From Deltaproteobacteria bacterium (GTDB lineage: Bacteria > Desulfobacterota > Syntrophia > Syntrophales > Smithellaceae), in NCBI GenBank assembly GCA_025361065.1, contig JANYAY010000004.1, positions 1-35,305 of the forward strand: a DNA stretch of 35,305 bases. Direction: 5' to 3'. A program made the translations under genes and the position numbers. Under the pieces are notes generated by a model, which was not told the DNA's origin, did no database searches, and saw only the letters and a program-made list of their open reading frames with translations. Within the stretch, counting starts at the first letter, position 1. Every line of letters begins with the position of its first letter. Positions 16,290-24,668 of the stretch are shown piece by piece.

Positions 16290-16308
16290 TCTTGTGACCT
16301 TTAGGTTA
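16290..16308. repeat. m19 micro-insert, reference copy
   Basis: TCTTGTGACCTTTAGGTTA lies exactly between CCCGA and CGAAAG. The same hairpin without it (CCCGACGAAAG) occurs at 16482-16492 and elsewhere. Confidence 0.7.
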
Positions 16309-16357
16309 CGAAAGTCGGGAACCAGAACTTATTAATAATAATGGATTCCGGCCTGCC

Positions 16358-16712
16358 AGGATGTGTTACAATAGCAAGAAGCGCTGTAAAAGCAGTCATA
16401 CCGGCGAAAGAGACTGTGTCGCAATAGCAGATAGAACTATCAATAACGTCATGCCGGTGAGAACCGGCATCCAGACGTCGTCCCGACGAAAGAGACTGTG
16501 TCGTAATAGAAATAGTTATATCAACAGCGTCATGCCGATGAAAATCGGCATCCAGAACATACTGATAATACTGGATTCCTGGTCGCGCTTCGCTTGCCCG
16601 GAATGACCAAAAAGTAATTGCGACACAGTCTCGAAAGTCGGGAACCAGATATAACTTTACTGGATACCGGCTTTCGCCGGTATGACAGACATAATAATTA
16701 TGACACAGTCTC
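16358..16712. repeat. triple-nested MR1 elements
   Basis: A decayed MR1 left end at about 16358 leads to GGCGAAA. There a second MR1 element (16410-16712) is inserted after GAAA (16406-16409); its right flank is GAAC. Inside that second element a third copy (16492-16632) is inserted with a perfect GAAA duplication. The 16151-16743 gap otherwise holds only MR5 and m19 fragments and no gene. Confidence 0.75.
16492..16632. repeat. innermost MR1 element, 141 bp, GAAA duplication
   Basis: The ends are GAGACTGTGTCGTAAT and ATTGCGACACAGTCTC, flanked by GAAA at 16488-16491 and 16633-16636. The body has two hairpins, one near CATGCCGATGAAAATCGGC and one near the GGTCGCGCTTCGCTTGCCC stretch. It is nearly identical in plan to 23912-24053. 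Removal restores CCCGACGAAAGTCGGGAACC. Confidence 0.85.
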
Positions 16713-16743
16713 GAACCGGAGGATTTCGAGACGCCGAAATTGG

Positions 16744-18975
16744 CTATCGATCCTCCAGTGCCTGCAGCTCCGAGTCCGCCTGGCGCAGTCTCTCCGCGAT
16801 AGCCTGGGCGAGGCGGGCAAAGACCATAACACCGAGGGTGGCATCGACACGGGATTGTTCGTTGAACCGACTCCGCGAAAGGACATAGAGATCAGTCGGC
16901 ACCTTCGCTTCAACATCGGCAGAACGGACGCCGCGATCAAGAAAGGAAAGTTCGCCAAAATAATCGCCCTGCCCGATTGTGGCCACGTGATGGCGTTTCC
17001 CACGCTCGAGCGGCAGCATTATCCGCACCCGCCCCCGGCGGACCAGAAACAACTCGTCACCCATCTCTCCTGTGGAACATACGTGCTCGCCCTGGGCAAT
17101 TGAAATTTCGCGCAGACAGGAAGAAAGCGCCCCGATCTTGGTTTCATCGAATTCCCGAAAAAGTTCGAACTCGTTTACCTGCAACATTTTGTCTTCCTCA
17201 CCTCCCTGAACAAGTGCGGTATCGAGTATCCGCTCCTCCATCCATTCCAGTGCCCCGTCCAGCGTTTCCGCTATCATCACGCCGCCTCCCTCCCGGACAA
17301 CCCCGAGCTGCGCCAGATAGTGTTCGAAATTCCTCTGATCTAGCAACCCTGAGGGCATGCCGCAAAACAAGAGGGAGCCGCCACGCTCCGCCAGTTGCTC
17401 ATGCATCTGTTCACAGAGGTGTGCCGCTGTGTAATCCATCGACTGGACACGGCGCATATCGAGCAGAATGAATCGTTTCGTTCGCAGGTCGCTTTCCAGC
17501 TGGGAGAAGAGCTGATCGGTGGTGCCGAAAAACAGATTGCCCTTCAGCTCGCAGAATACCGCCTGATCGCCGTGCCGATTCAGCATCTCCCGTTCGCAGG
17601 CCAGACGGTGCGTCTTTGAGGAAATCTGGTTCAGATAAAGCTTGCGATGGATAATCGAGCCCTTGATCTGATCCCGGATAAAGAGCAGGATCGCCAGGGC
17701 GACTCCGACCCCCGATGCCGCTATCAGGTCCACCGTTACGGCAACAATGACCACGCACGCAATGACTGCGAAATCCTGTCGCCCGGCGGGATAGCGAAGA
17801 AGATGGAAAGCACGCCAATCAAACATCCTCCAGGCGATGACGAGCAGTATGCCCGCCAGGGCGCTGATCGGCACCCAGGCGATGAGCGCACTCAGGAGCA
17901 GCAGGGCCAGAACCACAAAGCCCCCTTCGATGACGCCCGATCGATAAGTACTGCCTCCACTATTGATATTAACGAGCGTTGGGCCCATGGTGCCTGCGCC
18001 CGGCATTCCGCCGACCAGGAAGGAGGAAATATTTCCGATTCCCTGGCCGATAAGCTCCCGATCCGACTTATGCCGGCTGCGGGTTAGCGCATCGAGTCCC
18101 ACACAGGTTTTGAGCGTATCGATGGACAGCAATACCGACAGGGTGACGGCCGGAATAAAAACAAGCCCGACGGAATGAATATTGAAATGTAACAACGAGG
18201 CCAGGCGAAAGGTCAGTGAATCGAGAAAAGAACCCGACATAGCGATTGGTCCGATGACGAGCGGATTGTTCTGCAGTGTTAACAGTTGCGGTGAAAACAG
18301 GGCAATCAGGAAATAGGCGGCAATACCCCCGAAGAGACCAATAATTGCAGCGGGAATTTTTTTTGTCAGGCGCGTTGCTGCTTCCATCAGCACGATAGTG
18401 GCAATGCCGACCGCAATCCCCTCCCACTTCCACAGATGAGGAGAGAGCAGCCCGAGCGAAAGTGCCGTACCTTTCGACAGGCCCAGCAGTTTCGGCAACT
18501 GGCCGAGCGAGATCAGTACCGCCACGCCGGACAGGTACCCGCTGACAACCGGGTAAGGAATAAATTTGATCAGCCGGCCGCCGCCGATGACACCGTAGAT
18601 GATCTGCAAGACCGCCGCAATCAGCGCGGTAAGCGCCAGAAGCGGCAGTATATCGGCCGCCGTGAGGCCTCCTCCGCGGGCGCCGGAAATCAATTCAACA
18701 ATCAGAGCCGACAAAACGGCTGCAGCCGGCGCACAGGGAGCCGAGATTAATCCGCCGGTCCGGCCGAAAAGAGGCGCCATCACACCGAGGGCGGCAGCGC
18801 CGAGAATTCCCACCATGGCACCGATGCCGGCATATTCCGGTCCTATCACAGTATAAGTCAGGACCCCGAACGCAATCGACGAAGGGAGGGCCACCAGCAT
18901 TGCCGCCAGGCCTCCCCAAAGGTCTCCGATTAATACGGATGATTCCGACCTTTTATTGGTGGTATGGGCGTTCAT
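16744..18975 (-). CDS. SulP (SLC26-type) transporter with STAS and cyclic-nucleotide-binding domains
   Basis: A 743-residue inner-membrane anion transporter. Residues about 15-435 form the SulP membrane core, including LISAPCAPAAAVLSAL and GMPGAGTMGPT. Residues about 470-585 form a STAS domain (LLDMRRVQSMDYTAAH). Residues about 600-715 form a cAMP-receptor-type domain whose phosphate cassette is intact (GDYFGELSFLDRGVRSADVEA: Glu675 and Arg684). Ligand binding is therefore likely and could gate transport. Family substrates are sulfate, bicarbonate, dicarboxylates and other anions; the sequence does not say which. It starts 100 bp after the end of cluster B on the same strand, so it could be read from the same transcript. 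A cation-diffusion or kinase partner is absent. Confidence 0.85.
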   Translation of the reverse strand: MNAHTTNKRSESSVLIGDLWGGLAAMLVALPSSIAFGVLTYTVIGPEYAGIGAMVGILGAAALGVMAPLFGRTGGLISAPCAPAAAVLSALIVELISGARGGGLTAADILPLLALTALIAAVLQIIYGVIGGGRLIKFIPYPVVSGYLSGVAVLISLGQLPKLLGLSKGTALSLGLLSPHLWKWEGIAVGIATIVLMEAATRLTKKIPAAIIGLFGGIAAYFLIALFSPQLLTLQNNPLVIGPIAMSGSFLDSLTFRLASLLHFNIHSVGLVFIPAVTLSVLLSIDTLKTCVGLDALTRSRHKSDRELIGQGIGNISSFLVGGMPGAGTMGPTLVNINSGGSTYRSGVIEGGFVVLALLLLSALIAWVPISALAGILLVIAWRMFDWRAFHLLRYPAGRQDFAVIACVVIVAVTVDLIAASGVGVALAILLFIRDQIKGSIIHRKLYLNQISSKTHRLACEREMLNRHGDQAVFCELKGNLFFGTTDQLFSQLESDLRTKRFILLDMRRVQSMDYTAAHLCEQMHEQLAERGGSLLFCGMPSGLLDQRNFEHYLAQLGVVREGGGVMIAETLDGALEWMEERILDTALVQGGEEDKMLQVNEFELFREFDETKIGALSSCLREISIAQGEHVCSTGEMGDELFLVRRGRVRIMLPLERGKRHHVATIGQGDYFGELSFLDRGVRSADVEAKVPTDLYVLSRSRFNEQSRVDATLGVMVFARLAQAIAERLRQADSELQALEDR

Positions 18976-19075
18976 AGAATAGCGTCTTTGATTCGAGTAG
19001 ACCGGATGATTAACCGGTAGAGCAATTTTTTCATTTTATTATCCTTTGGAGATTCCTATAACTGCAAAGCTTTGA

Positions 19076-20566
19076 TCACAGCCCAAAGGCGGCCTTGAGT
19101 TTGAGCGCCTCTTCCGTCTTACCCGAAATCTTCAGTTTGCCCTGGATAAAAGCGGTTTCGACCTTTTTCTTTTTTAAAAGGATTGCCGCCCATGTGCCGG
19201 CGGGTGCGGATATCGTAAACACGGCGTTATCGGGAAGCGAGCCTTCTGTCAGGAATGCCTTGCCGTCTTTAACCGTCATAGTGAATTTCATGGAGGGCGC
19301 GCTTCCTTCAGGTGTCAACTGCAGCCCCATTTCGGTTTCCCATCCTTCAGCTGCCGCCGCATCGAACTGCCCGGACAGTTTTTCCGTCAACTCTTTGGCC
19401 TGAGATGCATACTGTTCGGTATTCCCGCCTATGCCCAGCAGATCGAAAATATTTTTCCTGGGCATCTTGGCAAAAACATGTCTTGCCCTGTGGCAACAGG
19501 CGACGAGCACCGGGACATTGGAGTCGAGTTCCGCAAGATAAACCTCCCTGTGTCGCCTGTTGGATTTTTGCAGGGCAATGCTGAATTTCAGAATATAACG
19601 GCCTTCTATGTCACTTAAGTGCGGCTCTTCTTTACCGGAAATCGCCCCAATGAAATTGATGGTTGATCCCTTGAATCCCTCCACCCAGTCGTCATTGTCC
19701 ATGTCGAAATGCTTCCACCGGCCGTTGAACAGACTTACAGCAGGGCCTTCTTTTAAAAGTCCGGTGCAGCGGTTGATAATAATGACTCCTTTTGTTCCCG
19801 TGATTTCCATCCATTCGTCGTTGCCGTAATACTTTGAGGGCAGATTAAGTTCGGGGCAGTGGGAGTATTCGCACATGCCGTATTTCATGCCGTCGGAATA
19901 CTTCCACATGATTACGGAGGGACTGTCCACAATGCCGTCAATATGATCAATCCAGGAAACCACTCTTTCAATGTTGCCCAACAGGAACCAGGATGTCGCC
20001 CAGAGGTGGTGTCCGTGATCGAATGTCTGAAGCCCGCGACCGTCAAGGCTTTCCTTGACGCGCCACGCCCATGACGCTGCCGGCACTTCCCAGCCGCCGG
20101 AACCACCGCTGATAAGTTTTATTCTGATGTTGGTCGGTGTTCCGATTTCATTTTCCGCAATAAGTTTCTTGGCCAGAAGTATCGGCGGATAAAAAATATA
20201 GTTATCCGATACTTTGAGAATTTTACCGGCTTTTTTTGCCGCCGCAATCATAGCGTCGGCCTCTTTCAGGGTATTGGCCATGGGTTTCTGCACGGAAACA
20301 TGCTTGCCTGCTTTGAGTGCCTGTATTGTCATTGCGGCATGCATCATGGTCGGAGTCAGAATTTCTATCGCATCGATATCCCTGTCTGCCAGCACATCTT
20401 CGAACTTCGTATAATGCCTCTCGATGCCCCACTCGGCCTTGCGCCTCAGAGCGGTTTCCTCATGGACGTCGCAAACGGCAAGAATCCTGGCCTCATTATT
20501 GCCGATATAACCGGGATAATGAACATCCGCTATCCTGCCCAGTCCTACAAGTGCCACGTTTATCAT
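19076..20566 (-). CDS. Gfo/Idh/MocA dehydrogenase fused to a C-terminal SCP2 domain
   Basis: A 496-residue two-part protein. Residues 1 to about 375 are a Gfo/Idh/MocA oxidoreductase: Rossmann motif VGLGRIADVHYPGY (7-20), catalytic-loop lysine Lys94 in VQKP (the usual EKP has Gln for Glu), and FDHGHHLWA (182-190) at the active-site histidine position. Residues about 388-496 form an SCP2 domain, ending in the typical ETAFIQGKLKISG strand and helix. Family members oxidise sugars, inositols or biliverdin-type substrates with NAD(P); SCP2 domains bind acyl chains or sterols. I do not know this fusion from described enzymes. It is the last gene of cluster B, 12 bp after the TPP gene, with AAAGGAG before its ATG. 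The fusion suggests the substrate is lipid- or CoA-linked. Confidence 0.8.
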   Translation of the reverse strand: MINVALVGLGRIADVHYPGYIGNNEARILAVCDVHEETALRRKAEWGIERHYTKFEDVLADRDIDAIEILTPTMMHAAMTIQALKAGKHVSVQKPMANTLKEADAMIAAAKKAGKILKVSDNYIFYPPILLAKKLIAENEIGTPTNIRIKLISGGSGGWEVPAASWAWRVKESLDGRGLQTFDHGHHLWATSWFLLGNIERVVSWIDHIDGIVDSPSVIMWKYSDGMKYGMCEYSHCPELNLPSKYYGNDEWMEITGTKGVIIINRCTGLLKEGPAVSLFNGRWKHFDMDNDDWVEGFKGSTINFIGAISGKEEPHLSDIEGRYILKFSIALQKSNRRHREVYLAELDSNVPVLVACCHRARHVFAKMPRKNIFDLLGIGGNTEQYASQAKELTEKLSGQFDAAAAEGWETEMGLQLTPEGSAPSMKFTMTVKDGKAFLTEGSLPDNAVFTISAPAGTWAAILLKKKKVETAFIQGKLKISGKTEEALKLKAAFGL

Positions 20567-20578
20567 ATAACGCTCCTT

Positions 20579-22450
20579 TTACAGACCGAGACGGTGGTGT
20601 TCTTTCTGAACACGTTCACACCAGTTGCCCACGTTCCAGTCGCCGAATACGCCCATACCGGCGAGTTCATGCTCGCCGAAATAAACCGGCACATGAATCA
20701 GGGAAAGGCCTTCGTGGGAATATGCTTCCCGGAGCGCTTTTTCCAGCTGCCGGACCGTTGTGCCGCCGAATATCCCTTTAACGCCCTTGACCGATTCAGC
20801 CATGGCCGCATAATCGACAACAACCGAATCGTTAGTCTTGTAATCCATCAGGTATTGAGCGTTTTGCAGTCCGCTGATGGCCGCCATCCGGCGATTATCG
20901 AAGACAACGATACAGCCTTTCACTCCGTGCTCCCTGCCGTCGATAAGGATCTGAGGATTCATCATGAAACTGCCGTCTCCGCAGAAGGCAAACGCATACC
21001 GGGATTCGCAGGCCAGCGCGCCGGACAAGAGCGCGGACTGGGCAAAGCCCATGTAAGATGCACCGGTATCAGTGTATGTCTCGCCTTCCATTTTGTCCTC
21101 AACGATTTGAAAACCGTTGGCCTGCACATCGCCGGCGTCAAAATATTTGACGGCGCCGATGCTGTCCGCAAAATCGCAAACTGTCTTTATGGCAACAGGC
21201 TGAGTCAACACCTTCATTTTCCATACTATGTCCGCAAGAGGTGCGCAGTCATAGCGTTTTTTCTTGAATTCCTCCCACTCCAACTTTTTCGTTTTTATTG
21301 TCATAAACCAGGCGGAAGCCGACTTGGATCGCTTCATCCTTTTCTTTTTCAGTGTCTCGATCAGTTTTTGCAGATTGGGTTTGGCGTTTCCGACTACGGC
21401 AACGGAACGGTTATAATGGCAGGCATCAATTGTTTCGGTATTGAAGTTGATTATGTGGCGGGCATTCCTCCAGGCAGTGCCGGAGCAATCCCATTGGCAG
21501 ACGGACCTGGCGCCTATCAGGATTACAAGGTCAGCCTCGTTCATGGCATAGTTTCCACAGAGTGATCCCTTGGATCCGCCGACCGTCATGTATCTGGGCT
21601 CTGCATAAGGGACAATGCCTGCGCTGGATGGACCCGATACCACGGCCGCATCAATCAGGTTTGCCAGTTCGATTATCTCTTTTCCACATCCTTTAGCCCC
21701 GTTGCCGATTTTTATTGTTATTTGTTTTGCCCCGCTGATCAGCAGGGCTGCCTTGTTGAAGACCTGCGCAGCCGCGCAGGCAAGTTCCATCCCTTCATAT
21801 TCCCCGGCAAATTCGAGAAGATTGCAGTCCTTGATAATGGCAGGCTGGACATTCATCGGCGCCAGCAGAAAGAACGGGCCGCTGAAGCCCTTTTTACCGG
21901 TCTGGGCGGCACCTCTGCGGAGCGCGGTAAATATCGAATACGGATCATAGAGCGCATAGGCTGTTCCCATCACTCCGAACAGCCTAAGAAAAAGTCCCTG
22001 CTCGCTTTTAGGAATCTGCTGCATATTATGACCTTCGTCCTGGGTCGTTTCATCGCCGTAAATATGATAGACGCCGATGCCGTTCGCTGCGGCGGTAAGA
22101 GAGCCGGCAAATGCCTGTAGGGCTCCCGGACCGATTGACGTTAAGACGGCGGCAGTTTCTCCCGTCCTCATTTTTAAGGCGGTAACTGCATGGGCGGCCG
22201 CGGTCTCATGCCGGACATTATAGGTTTTCACCAAACCGTACTTTTCGTAAACCCGGAGCACTTCGGCAATCTGTGTCGAGCCGTGGCCGAGTACGGCGAC
22301 ATATTTGGTAACCTTCTGGTTATAAAGACCGAGCACAATGGCCTCGGCTACCGTCATATCCTGAAACTGCGGCAGGGCGCCCCGGGCGATAGCCTTACTT
22401 AAGGATGAATATTTCGCAATTATCTTTGCCCTATCTTCCACTGACCCCAT
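20579..22450 (-). CDS. thiamine diphosphate-dependent enzyme (IolD/acetolactate synthase-like)
   Basis: A 623-residue TPP enzyme. The catalytic glutamate is Glu82 in VRHET. LTSIGPGALQAFAG marks the pyrimidine-domain loop. The Mg-TPP motif is CGDGSFMMN (490-498) with Asp518-Asn519 (VFDNRRMAA). Length and the extra N-terminal 30 residues are closer to the inositol-ring hydrolase IolD (about 640) than to acetolactate synthase (about 560), and an IolG-like dehydrogenase lies next door. However, the C terminus (ELAGMGVFGDWNVGNW) looks different, so a cyclitol or 2-oxo-sugar substrate is only a hypothesis. It is one of four genes separated by 11-12 bp each. It shares only fold-level features with the cluster A TPP enzyme, so the two are not a recent duplication. 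Confidence 0.75.
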   Translation of the reverse strand: MGSVEDRAKIIAKYSSLSKAIARGALPQFQDMTVAEAIVLGLYNQKVTKYVAVLGHGSTQIAEVLRVYEKYGLVKTYNVRHETAAAHAVTALKMRTGETAAVLTSIGPGALQAFAGSLTAAANGIGVYHIYGDETTQDEGHNMQQIPKSEQGLFLRLFGVMGTAYALYDPYSIFTALRRGAAQTGKKGFSGPFFLLAPMNVQPAIIKDCNLLEFAGEYEGMELACAAAQVFNKAALLISGAKQITIKIGNGAKGCGKEIIELANLIDAAVVSGPSSAGIVPYAEPRYMTVGGSKGSLCGNYAMNEADLVILIGARSVCQWDCSGTAWRNARHIINFNTETIDACHYNRSVAVVGNAKPNLQKLIETLKKKRMKRSKSASAWFMTIKTKKLEWEEFKKKRYDCAPLADIVWKMKVLTQPVAIKTVCDFADSIGAVKYFDAGDVQANGFQIVEDKMEGETYTDTGASYMGFAQSALLSGALACESRYAFAFCGDGSFMMNPQILIDGREHGVKGCIVVFDNRRMAAISGLQNAQYLMDYKTNDSVVVDYAAMAESVKGVKGIFGGTTVRQLEKALREAYSHEGLSLIHVPVYFGEHELAGMGVFGDWNVGNWCERVQKEHHRLGL

Positions 22451-22461
22451 ACTAGCTCTCC

Positions 22462-23091
22462 TTAATCCATCTTCCCGGATATCGCTGCGGCAAGTTTTTT
22501 ATCCGCCAGGCTGTTCAAATCCAGAACTTCCCTGACTCCCGGATAATTCAGGGCCGGAATTAATATCTCATCATCCAGGGCTGCGATGATTTTATCAAAG
22601 CTCAGATGGGTCCTCGCAGTTATCTTGGCGAACTTGCGCCTGCTTTCCTGCTGTGATTCCTCGCGATGAGGCGGGTACCCTATTCCGGATTCGGCAATAA
22701 ACAGCTTGTCGAAAATGTATTGAAGATTTATTTCGCCTGCCCAGCCATAACCGTAATTGAGCGCCAGTGATATGGCATTGCCGCCGAGTATCCGGGCAAA
22801 CAACCAGGCCTCCAGAGGAGAGGCTATGAGGCCGCAGCAAACATTGGGATATTGCATGATCGAGTTCAAAAAGCCCTGACCCGTGCCGCAGCCTCCGACC
22901 ACGAAATCGACCCTGCCCGTATTCAGTAAGAGTCCTGACAGAAAACCGGTATGCAGATAGGTTAATTCCGGCTTCGCAAAATTCTTTTTCATCCCGACAT
23001 TGAATATTTCATGGCCTCTATTTTCGAGTGCGGCCAGGATATCCGCATTCCTGTCGGCAGCGCTTGTTTCGTTGATTACCGCTATTTTCAT
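22462..23091 (-). CDS. RpiB/LacA/LacB-family sugar-phosphate isomerase-like protein
   Basis: A 209-residue protein with the RpiB-type aldose-ketose isomerase fold. The N-terminal strand MKIAVINE is followed by ENRGHEIFNVG. GGCGTGQGFLNSI (66-78) carries the catalytic-base cysteine Cys68 and the anion loop. EAWLFARILGGNAISLA replaces the usual RxHNxAN region. The protein is about 60 residues longer than classical RpiB (about 150), with a C-terminal extension. It may act on a sugar or sugar acid rather than a pentose phosphate. GGAGG precedes the ATG. It is in the middle of cluster B and probably isomerises the carbohydrate part of the substrate handled by the neighbouring dehydrogenase and TPP enzyme. 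Confidence 0.7.
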   Translation of the reverse strand: MKIAVINETSAADRNADILAALENRGHEIFNVGMKKNFAKPELTYLHTGFLSGLLLNTGRVDFVVGGCGTGQGFLNSIMQYPNVCCGLIASPLEAWLFARILGGNAISLALNYGYGWAGEINLQYIFDKLFIAESGIGYPPHREESQQESRRKFAKITARTHLSFDKIIAALDDEILIPALNYPGVREVLDLNSLADKKLAAAISGKMD

Positions 23092-23102
23092 TTTAGCCTC
23101 CG

Positions 23103-23528
23103 CTATCTCTTTTTTATACCGAGTATTTCCCTGGCCTCTTCCGGTGTTGCTTTTTGAATTGCGTCACTGATATAATCAGGATCAAACGGCGGAACAAAAA
23201 CGCAGATTATAGTCAGCGGTTCGTCGCCTGTATTCATTGTCTTGTGAATTTTACCGGGGGGGGCAAAAAGAGCAACACCGGGTTTGAGCTCATATTCGAC
23301 GCCTTCGAGCCAGGCCTTACCTTTTCCGCTGGTAAAGATCATGAGCTCGCCGGATTTTTCATGCGCATGGAAATCCGTACAGCCGCCACGGGGAACAAGG
23401 GTAGAAACCAATAAGGAAAAATTATTGACATCCTCATGGGTTTCGGGAGTCATGATTGTTTTGAGTTCCCGCTCAAAAGGCTTCGGCACCTGTCTGCCGG
23501 CAATCAGAGAAAAGTCAACATAGGCCAT
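23103..23528 (-). CDS. cupin-domain protein
   Basis: A 141-residue single-domain cupin. The first metal motif is visible as GGCTDFHAHEKSGELMIF (two His and a Glu) and the second as APPGKIHKTMN (one His). A mononuclear metal site is therefore likely. Cupins of this size serve as sugar isomerases, oxygenases, epimerases or small-molecule sensors; nothing decides between these here. It is the first gene of the - strand cluster B, with AAAGGAG before the ATG, and the next gene starts 11 bp after its stop. An isomerase role in the same pathway is the simplest inference. Confidence 0.75.
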   Translation of the reverse strand: MAYVDFSLIAGRQVPKPFERELKTIMTPETHEDVNNFSLLVSTLVPRGGCTDFHAHEKSGELMIFTSGKGKAWLEGVEYELKPGVALFAPPGKIHKTMNTGDEPLTIICVFVPPFDPDYISDAIQKATPEEAREILGIKKR

Positions 23529-24241
23529 AAACGCTCCTTTTTTGATTCTATGAGAGATTCGTATAACTGAATAAAACCAAAAATATTGTCATTCCCGACG
23601 AAGATAACCTTCAGGTAATGCAGGCGGGAACCAGTTCATAGTTACTGGATACCCCCGGCATTCGCCGGTCTTTGGGCCGGAGTAAGACCCGGTGCATGAG
23701 ACTGTGTCGTAATAGCAAAAAGTGCCATTAAAGTCGTCATGCCGGTGAAAACCGGCATCCAGACGTCGTCCCGATCTTGTGACTTTTAGGTTACGAAAGT
23801 CGGGAACCAGTTCAAAGTTACTGGATACCGGCTTTCGCCGGTATGACAGACTTATTAATTGCGACACAGTCTCTTTCGCCGGGCTTTGGGCTGGAGTAAG
23901 ACCCGGTGCATGAGACTGTGTCGTAATAGCAAAAAGTGCCATTAAAGTCGTCATGCCGGTGAAAACCGGCATCCAGAACTTACTGATAATACTGGATTCC
24001 GTGTCGCGCTGCGCTTGCACGGAATGACGAAAAGGTAATTACGATACATTCTCTGCGCCAGCATGAATCATTTTACATATATCAAACATATTGAAAAGAA
24101 CAATAATTATTTCGGCTGGGAATGATGGATTTTCCTGGATACCGGCCTGCGAGACTGTTTCGTAATAGCATATAAACCGTCAACACCGTCATGCCGGTGA
24201 AAGTCGGGATCCAGATATAATTTTACTGGATTCCGGCGTTC
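23529..24241. repeat. repeat block with a 214-bp-offset duplication
   Basis: No gene is supported here. The block contains MR1 elements at 23698-23873 (176 bp) and 23912-24053 (142 bp). The segment 23670-23763 recurs at 23884-23977 with near identity, covering the short region before each element plus the element's first half. Left-over single MR1 ends lie at about 24150. Short reading frames here translate the hairpins (peptides such as RRKPVSS) and are not genes. Confidence 0.7.
23775..23793. repeat. m19 micro-insert
   Basis: TCTTGTGACTTTTAGGTTA lies between CCCGA and CGAAAG, the same junction as at 16290-16308, inside the MR1 element 23698-23873. Confidence 0.65.
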
Positions 24242-24446
24242 GATACTGTATCGCAATTGACAGATGCTGATTGCAGTCTATTCGTAATGTCCCCCGTTGG
24301 CGGGGGCAAGGGGGTGGATGTTTTTTAAGTGGCTGTAATATTAATAAGCTACACATTGGCACTCCTTAGTCCACCTCCGTCACCCCGTGACACCTCCGCC
24401 AGCGGAGGACACGAAATGGCAATTTATCCTATTACGACACAGTCTC
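24242..24446. repeat. MR1 long-variant element, complete 205-bp copy
   Basis: Ends are GATACTGTATCGCAAT and ATTACGACACAGTCTC. It has the same length and body as 30128-30332, including CCCCCGTTGGCGGGGG and CCTCCGCCAGCGGAGG hairpins. The left end carries two substitutions. The flanks (GTTC and TGCG) do not match, so the duplication has decayed or been recombined. Confidence 0.8.
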
Positions 24447-24668
24447 TGCGCCGGTATGACAGACTTATTAATTGTGACACAGTCTCGATAGTTAGATATC
24501 CATTGCAATGTCCGGGAAAATATTTTGTTCTTTAAAATCATATATGATAAAAGAATCCATATTACAACGACACTCGGCGTAATTCTTACCGGGAAACGCT
24601 GATCTGATTTTTTCCCCGGCAGCAAAATACGTCAATCCGGAAGTTCTGTAAGTTATGGTGCAGAAAGA

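Noticed and set aside
20300-21565. Long + strand open frame of 421 codons opposite cluster B
   Set aside because: It is antisense across two well-supported genes and their junction, with no ribosome site and no domain.
23529-24241. CRISPR-like series of palindromic repeats
   Set aside because: Spacing is irregular, units vary in length and are inverted as well as direct, and no cas genes are present. They are inverted-repeat elements.
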